Assembly (NCBI GenBank): GCA_934385475.1
Contig: CAKRPS010000024.1
Span: 1 to 37,764, forward strand
Reading direction: 5' to 3'
Length of the DNA: 37,764 nt
DNA from: an uncultured Lachnospiraceae bacterium
Lineage (GTDB): Bacteria > Bacillota > Clostridia > Lachnospirales > Lachnospiraceae
Below, one piece after another: positions 8,645 through 17,125 of this stretch (within the stretch, counting starts at the first letter, position 1; each line of letters starts with the position of its first letter). Both the position numbers and the translations under genes were made by a program. The notes under the pieces were generated by a model. That model made no database searches, was not told the origin of the DNA, and was given only the letters and a program-made list of their open reading frames with translations.

Positions 8645-8863
8645 ATGAGCAAAACTTACAAAATTGAAGTGGATTGTGCAAATTGTGCAGAGAAGATGCA
8701 GGAAGCAGCAAAGAAGACAGAGGGAGTTGCTGATGCAACCGTCAGCTTCATGACTCAGAAAATGAAAGTTGAATTTGCAGACGGAACAGACGAAAAGACT
8801 GTTATGAAGGCAGTTCTGAAAGCCTGCAAGAAGGTAGAGCCTGATTGTGAGATCGAGTTCTAG
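8645..8863 (+). CDS. Stand-alone heavy-metal-associated (HMA) domain protein
   Basis: A 72-residue ferredoxin-fold metal-binding protein. The metal motif is VDCANCAEKM with C11 and C14. The D-C-x-N-C form is typical of N-terminal domains of Zn/Cd/Pb P1B-type ATPases rather than the MxCxxC of copper chaperones. It directly follows the zinc-type repressor, with AGGAG overlapping the repressor's stop codon, so the two form one short operon. In related gene sets such a protein normally precedes a metal-transporting ATPase, but here only a terminator and the oppositely oriented uraA follow. It may buffer or sequester metal, or deliver it to a transporter encoded elsewhere (inference). Confidence 0.9.
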   Translation: MSKTYKIEVDCANCAEKMQEAAKKTEGVADATVSFMTQKMKVEFADGTDEKTVMKAVLKACKKVEPDCEIEF

Positions 8864-8886
8864 TGAAAAGTGATAAGAGCACAGAT

Positions 8887-8927
8887 AAAAACCCGGAGAC
8901 ATTAAATACAGAAGTCTCCGGGCTTTG
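8887..8927. terminator. Terminator shared by the HMA operon and uraA
   Basis: A 9-base-pair GC-rich stem pairs CCCGGAGAC (8892-8900) with GTCTCCGGG (8914-8922). On the minus strand it is followed by a run of five T (8887-8891 on the plus strand are A), giving a strong terminator for uraA. On the plus strand the tail CTTTGCTGTT is weaker but probably still ends the HMA transcript. Confidence 0.8.
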
Positions 8928-8955
8928 CTGTTATGTAGAAAATACGCAGGCTGTC

Positions 8956-10341
8956 TTATTTAGCCTCTTCGTGCTGTGGGTTAAAGCTTACACCACGGTT
9001 GATGTCTCCACTTGGGTTGGTACCGAAATTATAATCGTTACCGGGCAGGATGGCGTTGAGAATGATGCCAGCCAGCGCTGCAATAGCAAGGGAGGTCAGT
9101 GTAATCGGTGTTCCGAATACAGTAAAGGTTACGCCGTTTGAGAAGCCGAGACCGCATACCAAAATAACAGCTGCGATGATCAGGTTTCTGGATTTTGTGA
9201 AATCAACCTTGTTCTCTACGATGTTTCTGACACCGATAGCGGAGATCATTCCGTACAGGATAAAGCTGACACCGCCGATGATCGCTGTCGGAAGAGAACC
9301 GATTATAGCAGCCATTTTCGGGATAAAGCTGAGTATGATCGCGTATACGGCAGCAAAGCGGATAACGCGGGGATCATATACATGACTCAGTTCCAGAACG
9401 CCTGTGTTCTCGCCGTAGGTTGTGTTGGCGGGGCCACCAAAAAGCGCTGCAAGCGCAGTTGCGAGACCATCACCGATCAGAGTACGGTGCAGACCGGGAT
9501 CTTCTATGAAATTCTCGCCAACCGTTGCCGAGATCGCAGAAATATCTCCAATGTGTTCCATCATGGTAGCGAGGGCAATCGGTGCCATGACAAGGATTGC
9601 CGTGATGTCGAATTTGCACAGCTGGAATGGGGGAAGGCCGATCAGGGAAGAGGAGGCTACGCTTGAAAAATCAAGAATGGCACTTCCGTCTGCATTGGTA
9701 AATCCTGCGGCATTCATGATAACGGCTACTACATAAGAAATAACAACACCAAGAAGGATCGGAATGATCTTCCACATTCCTTTTCCCCAGATATTGAAGA
9801 TCACGATCACTGCAAGAGCGACAAATGCAAGAAACCAGTTGGAAGAAGCATTTGTTACCGCGGAAGGAGCAAGGCTCAATCCGATGCAGATGATAATGGG
9901 GCCCGTAACGATCGGAGGCAGGAAACGCATAACACGCTTAACACCTACCAGCTTAATGATCAGGGCAAGAACGAGGTACAAAACACCTGCAACAACAATA
10001 CCACCACAGGCATAGGGAAGTTTTTCACCATATGTCATATCGGCAAAGATTCCGGTATCCAGATTTGCAACAGTGGAAAAGCCGCCAAGAAAGGCGAAAG
10101 AAGAACCTAAGAAAGCAGGAACTTTTAATTTGGAACATACATGGAAGAACAATGTACCGATACCGGCAAAAAATAAAGTAACCTGAATCGATAAGCCTTC
10201 TCCCTGGAAATAGTTGTTTACCAGAATGGGAACAAGGATCGTTGCGCCAAACATGGCGAACATATGCTGCAATCCCAATAGCAGCATCTTGGGGGTGCCC
10301 AGCTTGCGGGCATCGTAGATAGCATCGTGCTTTTGATTCAT
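8956..10341 (-). CDS. uraA: Uracil permease, NCS2 family
   Basis: Inner-membrane nucleobase:cation symporter of 461 residues with about 14 hydrophobic segments. The N-terminal LLLGLQHMFAMFGATILVP and the central PANTTYGENTGVLELSHVYD are hallmark NCS2 segments. The second contains the substrate-binding glutamate region characteristic of UraA/PyrP uracil carriers rather than xanthine or urate carriers. The start is well fixed: AAGGAGG lies 8 bases before the ATG on the minus strand. It is divergent from upp (uracil phosphoribosyltransferase) across 174 bases, so uptake and salvage of uracil are encoded side by side. The leader is only about 30 bases, leaving no room for a PyrR-type attenuator. 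Confidence 0.95.
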   Translation of the reverse strand: MNQKHDAIYDARKLGTPKMLLLGLQHMFAMFGATILVPILVNNYFQGEGLSIQVTLFFAGIGTLFFHVCSKLKVPAFLGSSFAFLGGFSTVANLDTGIFADMTYGEKLPYACGGIVVAGVLYLVLALIIKLVGVKRVMRFLPPIVTGPIIICIGLSLAPSAVTNASSNWFLAFVALAVIVIFNIWGKGMWKIIPILLGVVISYVVAVIMNAAGFTNADGSAILDFSSVASSSLIGLPPFQLCKFDITAILVMAPIALATMMEHIGDISAISATVGENFIEDPGLHRTLIGDGLATALAALFGGPANTTYGENTGVLELSHVYDPRVIRFAAVYAIILSFIPKMAAIIGSLPTAIIGGVSFILYGMISAIGVRNIVENKVDFTKSRNLIIAAVILVCGLGFSNGVTFTVFGTPITLTSLAIAALAGIILNAILPGNDYNFGTNPSGDINRGVSFNPQHEEAK

Positions 10342-10376
10342 TTCAATTTCCTCCTTCGTTAATGAAACCTAAAAGA

Positions 10377-10405
10377 ATTATAAAGAGTGTCGTAGCATTT
10401 GACAA
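10377..10405 (-). promoter_or_regulatory. Promoter of uraA (minus strand)
   Basis: Read on the minus strand: TTGTCA, a 17-base spacer, then a perfect TATAAT. The -10 lies about 36 bases before the uraA start codon. Confidence 0.78.
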
Positions 10406-10432
10406 TAGAAGAAAAAATATTTTGCTAAAATA

Positions 10433-10461
10433 TTGACTTAAAAGTTATAAAACATTACTAT
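10433..10461 (+). promoter_or_regulatory. Possible promoter of upp
   Basis: TTGACT, a 17-base spacer and TACTAT, about 55 bases before the upp start. The -10 is weak (4 of 6). The surrounding DNA is very AT-rich, so other placements are possible. Confidence 0.4.
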
Positions 10462-10515
10462 TTTAAATAGAGAAAATTTCAGGTTACAGATTATACAAAG
10501 GAAAGAGGACAGAAG

Positions 10516-11145
10516 ATGGATAATGTATTTATAATGGAGCATCCTTTGATTCAGCACAAAATCTCACAGATCCGTGATATCAACACTGGAACAAACGAGT
10601 TCAGAAAGTGTATCGAGGAGATTGCTACTCTGATGGGATATGAAGCGCTGCGGGACCTTCCGCTTGAGGACGTGGAGGTACAGACTCCGATCGAGACCTG
10701 TATGTCTCCCAAGATCGCCGGAAAGAAGCTTGCGGTGGTTCCAATCTTACGGGCAGGTCTTGGTATGGTAGGTGGTATTCTTGCACTGGTACCTACAGCG
10801 AAGGTGGGACATATCGGTTTATACAGAGATCCGGAAACACATGAACCGCATGAATATTACTGCAAGCTCCCTGAGCCGATCGATCAGAGAACCATTGTTG
10901 TGGTAGATCCGATGCTTGCCACAGGAGGTTCGGGCTCCGAGGCAGTGGACTTTATCAAACAGCATGGTGGAAAGCATATCAAATTTATGTGCATCATTGC
11001 AGCACCGGAAGGACTTGAAAGGCTCCATAAGGATCATCCGGATATTCAGATCTATGTAGGACATCTGGATCGTTGCCTGAACGAACATGCTTATATCTGT
11101 CCGGGACTTGGAGATGCCGGAGACCGTATCTTTGGTACGAAATAA
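10516..11145 (+). CDS. upp: Uracil phosphoribosyltransferase
   Basis: Converts uracil plus PRPP to UMP, a cytosolic pyrimidine salvage enzyme of 209 residues (typical length). The PRPP-binding loop [12 protein letters not shown] and the uracil-binding C-terminal [12 protein letters not shown] are both intact, as is [11 protein letters not shown]. An AGAGG-type ribosome site precedes the ATG. It is divergent from uraA and followed by a hairpin terminator, so it forms a single-gene unit working with the permease. Confidence 0.97.
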   Translation: MDNVFIMEHPLIQHKISQIRDINTGTNEFRKCIEEIATLMGYEALRDLPLEDVEVQTPIETCMSPKIAGKKLAVVPILRAGLGMVGGILALVPTAKVGHIGLYRDPETHEPHEYYCKLPEPIDQRTIVVVDPMLATGGSGSEAVDFIKQHGGKHIKFMCIIAAPEGLERLHKDHPDIQIYVGHLDRCLNEHAYICPGLGDAGDRIFGTK

Positions 11146-11154
11146 ATTTCCTGT

Positions 11155-11184
11155 GAAGGCTTCGCCGAAGGGCGGAGCCTTCTT
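11155..11184 (+). terminator. Hairpin terminator after upp
   Basis: A 12-base-pair stem pairs GAAGGCTTCGCC (11155-11166) with GGCGGAGCCTTC (11171-11182), one G-U pair, loop GAAG. The following T run is short (TTAT), so termination may be incomplete. Confidence 0.65.
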
Positions 11185-11235
11185 ATACAACGCAAAAAGA
11201 ACAGAAAGAAATAAAGAGAGTTGGAGGAAGATAGT

Positions 11236-11874
11236 TTGAGGATCATAAAGAGCGGAAAGGTATTCGCAGGAATCCTGATAGGAATGCTTTTCCTGACAGG
11301 ATGCGGAAAGCAGGACGAGGCGTTGTCGGCTTATCAGGAGGATATGAACAGCTTTTTTGACCAGATAGCGTCCTACAATGATGGAATGAACTCTATTGAC
11401 GCGTCCACGCCGGATGCCAAAAATCAGCTTCTTGGGTATCTTGACCAGCTGCAGGCTGAAATGACCTGGATGGCTGAACTAGAGGTTCCAAGTCAGTTTT
11501 CAGCAGTGGAAAGTCTTGCCGATGAGGCGGATGACAATATGAAACAGGCGGTGTCTCTGTATCATCAGGCATTTGAATCCGAGCCGTACGATGAGAATGT
11601 GGCACAGGCGGCACGCGAATACTATGACCGCGCCAATGTCCGCATCCAGTATATCATTACCATTCTTCACGGGGAGATACCGGATGGGGATGGTGTGACT
11701 TATACCGAGAACAACAGTATTCTCGGGGAAGGCTACCTGAATAAGTCAACCGAAGATTCCGAAGAAAATCAGGATGCGCAGACTCAGGATGCGACATCAG
11801 GAGAAGCTACAGACAATTTTGATACGGATGATACCGTATTTTATGAAGAACCGGAAGGGGAAGTATCCGAATAA
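11236..11874 (+). CDS. Putative lipoprotein of unknown function
   Basis: A 212-residue secreted lipoprotein I do not recognise. The likely start is TTG at 11236, because GGAGG sits 8 bases upstream. Another in-frame TTG at 11221 lies ahead of that site. The signal peptide has a basic start (MRIIKSGK), a hydrophobic core and a lipobox LTGC with the lipidated cysteine at residue 23. The mature part is helical and acidic (about 30-150). The last 50 residues are a low-complexity acidic, Gln/Asp/Thr-rich tail (QDAQTQDATSGEATDNFD). It ends 29 bases before the methionine synthase gene with no terminator between, so the two may share a transcript. No function is implied by that. Confidence 0.8.
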   Translation: MRIIKSGKVFAGILIGMLFLTGCGKQDEALSAYQEDMNSFFDQIASYNDGMNSIDASTPDAKNQLLGYLDQLQAEMTWMAELEVPSQFSAVESLADEADDNMKQAVSLYHQAFESEPYDENVAQAAREYYDRANVRIQYIITILHGEIPDGDGVTYTENNSILGEGYLNKSTEDSEENQDAQTQDATSGEATDNFDTDDTVFYEEPEGEVSE

Positions 11875-11903
11875 ACCAAATAAGTTTGGAGGACAGAAAC
11901 CCA

Positions 11904-14366
11904 ATGAACAAAGAAGAATTTCAGGCATTAATCAAAGCGCATCCGATTTATCTGGATGGGGCTACCGGCTCTAATCTGCAAAAAAAAGGTATGGCTGCGG
12001 GAGTTTGTCCCGAGAAATGGATATTAGAACATCCGGAGACCATGCTGGAACTCCAGAGAGCTTTTATTGATGCCGGTTCCAATATTATTTATGCACCTAC
12101 TTTTACGGCAAACCGTGTAAAGCTGAAGGAGTATGGTCTGGAGAAAGAAATCCGTGAGATGAATCATGCTCTGGTGGCTCTTTCCAAAGAAGCGGCGGCC
12201 GGAAGAGCTTATGTGGCGGCTGACATCACGATGACGGGGGAACAGCTTGCACCGATCGGTACAATGGATTTTGAAGAGCTTGTGGACATCTACAAGGAGC
12301 AGATCGCTTATACGGTAGATGCCGGTGCGGATCTTCTGGTCATAGAGACGATGATGAGTCTGCAGGAAACGCGGGCGGCACTGATCGCAGCAAAAGAAGT
12401 GACAGACATCGCGGTTATGGCGACGATGACCTTTGAGGCAGATGGAAGAACGCTGTATGGCACGGATGCAAAGACGGCTGCCATTGTTCTGGAAGGTCTT
12501 GGCGCAGCTGCCATTGGCACGAACTGTTCAACCGGTCCGGATAAGATGATCGATCTTATCAAACAGATGGCGTCGGTAACCTCTGTACCGATCATTGCAA
12601 AGCCAAATGCCGGGCTGCCATCGCTTGATGAGGATGGAAACACCGTCTATGACATGGATGCGGATACCTTTGCCGAGCAGATGAAGGATATTGTGCGGGC
12701 GGGAGCCTCTATTGTGGGTGGATGCTGCGGAACGACGCCGGATTATATCCGTGCTCTGAAAAAGGCTGTAGAAAATCTGCCGGTTGTGCATCGGATACCT
12801 TCTGCGCAGAGATTCCTGACCAGTGAGAGACAGACACTTTCGTTTGGATTAGATGACAGTTTTATTATTGTAGGAGAAAGAATCAACCCGACCGGAAAGA
12901 AAAAGCTTCAGGAACAGCTCCGGGAGGGCAATATGGATATGGTTTCCGATTTTGCCGAACAGCAGGAGGCCTGTGGTGCGGGTGTCCTGGATGTCAATAT
13001 GGGGATGAGCGGCATTGATGAAAAGGCGATGATGCTGAAGGCACTCGAAACGGTTGCGGGTGTCTCCAACCTGCCATTGTCCATTGACTCCAGCCACGTA
13101 GATGTACTGGAGGCGGCACTCAGGCGATATCCTGGCCGTGCGCTGATCAATTCGATCTCCCTTGAGAAAGTCAAGATTGAACCGTTGCTTCCGATTGCAA
13201 AGAAATACGGAGCCATGTTTATCCTGCTCCCTCTTTCGGATAAGGGACTGCCGGAAAATGCGGCGGAGAAGATTGCTATTATCGAGGAGATTGAGTCAAG
13301 GGCCATTGCGCTTGGAATGCGTAAAGAGGACATCGTTGTGGACGGCCTTGTTGCAACGGTCGGTGCCAACAAACGGGCAGCGATGGAAACGCTGGAGACG
13401 ATCCGCTATTGCAAGAGCCATGGACTTGCCACGACATGTGGACTGTCCAATATCTCTTTTGGCCTGCCGGAGAGAAGCTATATCAACTCGGCATTTCTGA
13501 CTATGGCGATCCAGGCGGGATTGACCATGGCTATTTCCAATCCCTCGCAGGAGCTTCTGGTCAGCAGCGCCTTCGCATCGGATCTTCTGCTCAACAAGGA
13601 GAATGCGGACATCCGTTATATTGAGCTGATGGATGCTGTGCGGGAAAAGAGAGAGGCCGAGGGGAAAACAGAGACAAAGCAGACCGGAATTGTTCTTCAC
13701 AAAAAGAATACGTCCGATGGGGCAAATGAAAATGCTGCGGATAAGGTATACGCCGATGTTATGAAAGGCAGGCGGGATGCTATCGTGGCAGATACCAAAA
13801 AGGCAATAGAAGCGGGAGAGGATGCGAGAGGTCTTCTTGATAATGTCCTTCTCAAAGCGATCAACGAAGTCGGGGAGCTTTTTGATAACGGAAAATATTT
13901 TCTTCCGCAGTTGATTGCAAGTGCAGAAGCCATGAAGGCATCTATCGAATATCTGGAACCAATGCTTGCGGTGGAAAGCTCCGGAAAAGATATGCCCACG
14001 GTCATTATTGCCACCGTGGAGGGAGACATTCACGATATCGGAAAGAATCTGGTTGCCTTGATGCTTAAAAACTATGGTTTTCATGTCATTGATCTCGGAA
14101 AGGATGTTCCGAAGGAGAAGATTATCGAGGCAGCACAGAAATACCATGCTGAGGTGATCGCACTTTCGGCGCTCATGACTACAACCATGCAGCAGATGAA
14201 AAATGTGATCAACTATGCAAAAGAAAAACAGGTGGAGTCCAAAATTATTATTGGCGGCGCTGTCATCACGCAGGATTACGCAGATGAGATCGGAGCTGAC
14301 GGTTATTCCAAGGATGCAGCGGATGCCGTAAAGCTGACACAGAGAATCCTTGATATTCCATCATAA
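11904..14366 (+). CDS. metH: Cobalamin-dependent methionine synthase lacking the reactivation domain
   Basis: Transfers methyl from methyl-THF via cobalamin to homocysteine. About 820 residues. An N-terminal homocysteine-binding domain (about 1-290) has zinc-ligand cysteines C208 (GTNCS) and C274/C275 (GGCCGTTPD). A pterin-binding domain follows (about 310-580; VGERINPTG, LDVNMG, SIDSSH). The cobalamin cap spans about 620-690, and the B12 domain has D708-x-H710-x-x-G713 (GDIHDIGKNL), the base-off ligand motif. The frame ends after the B12 domain, so the AdoMet reactivation domain of 1227-residue E. coli MetH is absent. In many Firmicutes it is a separate gene, not seen here. The start at 11904 has GGAGG 11 bases upstream. 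No cobalamin or SAM riboswitch is visible ahead of it. Confidence 0.93.
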   Translation: MNKEEFQALIKAHPIYLDGATGSNLQKKGMAAGVCPEKWILEHPETMLELQRAFIDAGSNIIYAPTFTANRVKLKEYGLEKEIREMNHALVALSKEAAAGRAYVAADITMTGEQLAPIGTMDFEELVDIYKEQIAYTVDAGADLLVIETMMSLQETRAALIAAKEVTDIAVMATMTFEADGRTLYGTDAKTAAIVLEGLGAAAIGTNCSTGPDKMIDLIKQMASVTSVPIIAKPNAGLPSLDEDGNTVYDMDADTFAEQMKDIVRAGASIVGGCCGTTPDYIRALKKAVENLPVVHRIPSAQRFLTSERQTLSFGLDDSFIIVGERINPTGKKKLQEQLREGNMDMVSDFAEQQEACGAGVLDVNMGMSGIDEKAMMLKALETVAGVSNLPLSIDSSHVDVLEAALRRYPGRALINSISLEKVKIEPLLPIAKKYGAMFILLPLSDKGLPENAAEKIAIIEEIESRAIALGMRKEDIVVDGLVATVGANKRAAMETLETIRYCKSHGLATTCGLSNISFGLPERSYINSAFLTMAIQAGLTMAISNPSQELLVSSAFASDLLLNKENADIRYIELMDAVREKREAEGKTETKQTGIVLHKKNTSDGANENAADKVYADVMKGRRDAIVADTKKAIEAGEDARGLLDNVLLKAINEVGELFDNGKYFLPQLIASAEAMKASIEYLEPMLAVESSGKDMPTVIIATVEGDIHDIGKNLVALMLKNYGFHVIDLGKDVPKEKIIEAAQKYHAEVIALSALMTTTMQQMKNVINYAKEKQVESKIIIGGAVITQDYADEIGADGYSKDAADAVKLTQRILDIPS

Positions 14367-14410
14367 TCATATGAGTCAGACAGTATGCCTTGAAAAGGTA
14401 CTTATGTGAT
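14366..14410 (+). other. Stem-loop in the gap after metH
   Basis: ATCATATGAGT (14366-14376) can pair with ACTTATGTGAT (14400-14410) over 11 base pairs, including two G-U pairs. A nested CCTT-GAA-AAGG hairpin (14388-14398) lies inside. No T run follows (GGGGTTCTG), so it is not a classical terminator. It may be an RNA-processing or stability element, or chance. Confidence 0.4.
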
Positions 14411-14462
14411 GGGGTTCTGAATAGTTATAGAAACAGAAAGATAAGGAGAAGGGTAAAGGATC

Positions 14463-14900
14463 ATGGAAGAAGTACAGCAGGAAATAAAAGAAGAAAAACA
14501 GGATACTATGCAGCTCCTATTGGAAAAGACACGGAAGCAGTTGTTTTATACGCGGATTCTTGCACTTGCATCAGTCGGTATTTTTCTGGTCGTATTTGTC
14601 GCAGCGTTCATTGTGATTCCGAAGGTTAATTCTGTTCTGAGACAGGCTGATGAGGTCATGACCGATGCACAGGGAATCCTGCAGAATGCGGATGAGGCAA
14701 TCAGCAATATCTCTGCAATGAGCAGCGAGGTGACAGAGGTCAGCCACGGACTGAATGTATTTATCACGCAGAACGCAGAGACACTTACGGATGCGGCAAA
14801 AGACATCAGTGAAATTGATTTTGAGGGATTAAATACGGCCATTCGCGATCTGCAGGATGCGGTGGGGCCCTTTGCCAAAATGATGAATCGTTTTAAATAA
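14463..14900 (+). CDS. Single-pass membrane protein with coiled-coil tail
   Basis: A 145-residue protein I cannot assign to a characterised family. A charged, Glu/Lys/Gln-rich cytoplasmic N-terminus (1-28) is followed by one strong membrane helix (about 31-53). The rest is a helical, heptad-like region (54-145) with repeated ADE/ADEA elements, reminiscent of HAMP-adjacent or DUF948-type coiled coils. The topology resembles a membrane-anchored periplasmic or surface coiled coil. The ribosome site is GAAGGG about 9 bases upstream. It ends 28 bases before ilvB with no terminator, so it is probably co-transcribed with the branched-chain amino acid genes, although no functional link is obvious. 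Confidence 0.75.
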   Translation: MEEVQQEIKEEKQDTMQLLLEKTRKQLFYTRILALASVGIFLVVFVAAFIVIPKVNSVLRQADEVMTDAQGILQNADEAISNISAMSSEVTEVSHGLNVFITQNAETLTDAAKDISEIDFEGLNTAIRDLQDAVGPFAKMMNRFK

Positions 14901-14928
14901 GGGCAGAACAAGAAGGGAGAACTAAGAG

Positions 14929-16545
14929 ATGTTAGGTGCAGATGCAATAATCAAATGTCTTGAAGAAGAAGGCGTTGAATATGTATTCGGATACCCGGGA
15001 GTGGCAATCTGTCCATTCTTTAACAGTATTCTGGAATCCGATATCCAGACGATCCTGATCCGTACGGAGCAGAATGCTGCTCATGCGGCCAGTGGTCTTG
15101 CCAGGGTGACAGGCAAGGTGGGAGTGTGTGCAGTGACCTCCGGTCCCGGTGCGACCAATGTTATTACCGGTATTGCAACCGCCTTCGCGGACAGTATACC
15201 ACTTGTATGTATTACCGGGCAGGTAAACAGTGAACTGATCGGCTCCGATGTTTTCCAGGAGGCTGATATTACAGGTGCGGTGGAATCCTTTGTAAAGTAC
15301 AGCTATCTGATCCGGGATGTCAATGATATTCCCCGGATCTTTAAAGAGGCGTTTCATATAGCAAGTACCGGAAGAAAAGGGCCGGTGCTGATCGACATAC
15401 CGATTGATATCCAAAACTCAGTCATTACGAAATTTAAGTATCCTGAGAGTATTTCCATGCGTACCTATAAGCCGACCGTCAAGGGAAATGGCGCTCAGAT
15501 CCGTAAGGTGGTAAAAGAGCTTGCCAGAGCACAGCGCCCATTGATCTGTGCAGGAGGCGGTGTGCTGCTCAGTGAGGCGGAAGGCGAACTTTGCGCATTT
15601 GCAGAAAAACATCAGATTCCTGTTGTTTCAACGATGATGGGAATTGGTGTAATGCCAACAAAGCATCCGATGTACTTTGGAATGGTGGGCAATAACGGAA
15701 GATCATACGCAAACCGTGCCATGAACGAATCTGATCTTCTGATCATGGTTGGTGCGAGGGTGGCAGACAGGGCCGTCAACCAGCCGGATGTGATCACGGA
15801 AAACAAGGTGCTTGTGCATATTGATGTGGATCCGGCGGAAATCGGCAAAAACGTCGGCGCAGCGATTCCGCTGGTTGGAGATGCCAAACATATTTTTGAA
15901 GATCTGGACAAGGAAGAGTTTTCAGGGAACTATAAGGAGTGGGTATCTACGCTGGAATCCTATCGGGAGACGATGGAGATTGTCCGCAGGCCGAATAAAG
16001 ATTATGTGGACCCGGCAGAGTTTATCAGAAAGCTTTCAGAGGCCATGGAAGACGATGCCGTCTATGTTGCGGATGTCGGACAGAATCAGATCTGGTCCTG
16101 TACCTATCATATTGTAAAAAAAGGAAAATTCCTGACTACCGGTGGAATGGGGACGATGGGCTATTCGATTCCGGCAGCGATGGGAGCAAAGCTTGCACGG
16201 AAAGACAAACAGGTCATCGCAGTGTGTGGAGACGGCTCCTTCCAGATGTCCATGATGGAGCTTGCAACAATGAGACAGTATCAGATTCCGGTGAAGATTA
16301 TTGTTTTGAAAAACAACTATCTTGGAATGGTAAGGGAGTATCAGCATTACACGTACAAAGATCACTATTCGGTAGTGGATCTTTCGGGCAGCCCTGATCT
16401 GGAGAAGCTTTCAGCGGCCTACGATATGAAATACATGTCGCTTGCCGATATGAACGGTGTGGATGAGACGATTTCCGAGTTCCTTTCAGCAGATGAATCT
16501 GTCCTTCTGGAGTGCAGAATTGATCCGATGGACCTTGTAAAATAA
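14929..16545 (+). CDS. ilvB: Acetolactate synthase large (catalytic) subunit
   Basis: Thiamine-diphosphate enzyme making acetolactate or acetohydroxybutyrate, the first shared step of valine, leucine and isoleucine synthesis. It has 538 residues. The catalytic glutamate is E47 in RTEQNAAHAASG. The GSGPGATN-like segment is TSGPGATNVITG, and the ThDP/Mg motif begins GDGSFQMSMMEL and ends near NNYLGM (roughly residues 425-460). The N-terminal motif reads GYPGVAICPF rather than the common GYPGGAILP, marking a somewhat divergent clade. AGGGAG lies 9 bases before the ATG. A regulatory subunit gene follows at 16565, supporting an anabolic, feedback-regulated enzyme rather than the catabolic AlsS type. 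Confidence 0.93.
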   Translation: MLGADAIIKCLEEEGVEYVFGYPGVAICPFFNSILESDIQTILIRTEQNAAHAASGLARVTGKVGVCAVTSGPGATNVITGIATAFADSIPLVCITGQVNSELIGSDVFQEADITGAVESFVKYSYLIRDVNDIPRIFKEAFHIASTGRKGPVLIDIPIDIQNSVITKFKYPESISMRTYKPTVKGNGAQIRKVVKELARAQRPLICAGGGVLLSEAEGELCAFAEKHQIPVVSTMMGIGVMPTKHPMYFGMVGNNGRSYANRAMNESDLLIMVGARVADRAVNQPDVITENKVLVHIDVDPAEIGKNVGAAIPLVGDAKHIFEDLDKEEFSGNYKEWVSTLESYRETMEIVRRPNKDYVDPAEFIRKLSEAMEDDAVYVADVGQNQIWSCTYHIVKKGKFLTTGGMGTMGYSIPAAMGAKLARKDKQVIAVCGDGSFQMSMMELATMRQYQIPVKIIVLKNNYLGMVREYQHYTYKDHYSVVDLSGSPDLEKLSAAYDMKYMSLADMNGVDETISEFLSADESVLLECRIDPMDLVK

Positions 16546-16564
16546 GAATGGAGACTATCTTTAT

Positions 16565-17050
16565 ATGAAAAAAATATATTCTGTTTTGGTGGAAAACAGA
16601 TCCGGTGTTCTTTGCAAGGTGGCAGGACTGTTTTCCAGAAGATGCTTTAATATTGACAGCCTTGCTGTGGGGGAAACCGATGATCCGAAAACCTCCTGCA
16701 TGACGATTGTCAGCAGTGGCGATCAGCGTACTGTCGAACAGATCGAAAAACAGCTCAATAAAAAACTGGATGTCATTAAAGTAAAAACCTTCGACGAGAC
16801 TTCCAGTATCAGCCGGGAGCTTATGCTTATCAAGGTAAAGTACAATAAGAGTAATCGCAGGGAGATTATGGAACTGTGTGAAATTATGAAAGCCCAGATC
16901 GTGGATATGTCCAAAAATCTGCTGATGATACAGATCTGTGATGTTCCGGAGAGAGTCCATCTGATGATCAGTATGCTGCAGAGCGTGAGCATTGTAGAGG
17001 TTGCCCGTACAGGTACCCTTGCACTGCCAAAATGTATGGAATCAGACTGA
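16565..17050 (+). CDS. ilvN: Acetolactate synthase small (regulatory) subunit, copy 1
   Basis: A 161-residue regulatory subunit. An N-terminal ACT domain (about 1-75) is followed by the C-terminal IlvN domain ending near EVARTGTLAL. Residues N11 and G14, equivalent to valine-site positions in E. coli IlvN/IlvH, are kept (VENRSGVL). The usual RRGYNID reads RRCFNID here, so this copy is divergent. It lies 19 bases after ilvB with GGAG upstream, so the two are surely co-transcribed. A second small subunit follows at 17126. Which copy pairs with IlvB cannot be told from sequence alone. Confidence 0.9.
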   Translation: MKKIYSVLVENRSGVLCKVAGLFSRRCFNIDSLAVGETDDPKTSCMTIVSSGDQRTVEQIEKQLNKKLDVIKVKTFDETSSISRELMLIKVKYNKSNRREIMELCEIMKAQIVDMSKNLLMIQICDVPERVHLMISMLQSVSIVEVARTGTLALPKCMESD

Positions 17051-17060
17051 GCGGTGGTTG

Positions 17061-17089
17061 TTGACTTTTGTCCTTTATCTTGCTAAAAT
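17061..17089 (+). promoter_or_regulatory. Internal promoter before the second ilvN
   Basis: TTGACT, a 17-base spacer and TAAAAT, starting 11 bases after the stop of the first ilvN and ending 36 bases before the second. It would let ilvN copy 2 and ilvC be expressed independently of ilvB. Confidence 0.7.
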
Positions 17090-17125
17090 AATTTTCAGCA
17101 TACAATGACAGAAAAGGGAAATATT

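Noticed and set aside
8863..9141. Plus-strand frame starting at the HMA stop, possible remnant of the missing ATPase
   Set aside because: Its translation shows no P-type ATPase motif (no DKTG, CPC or HP), and most of it is antisense to uraA.
10342..10515. PyrR-binding or uracil-responsive attenuator between uraA and upp
   Set aside because: Both leaders are short and AT-rich, with no anti-terminator/terminator hairpin pair.
13296..14147. 283-codon minus-strand frame inside metH
   Set aside because: Antisense to the B12 and pterin domains of metH, with no recognisable motif; a by-product of codon bias.
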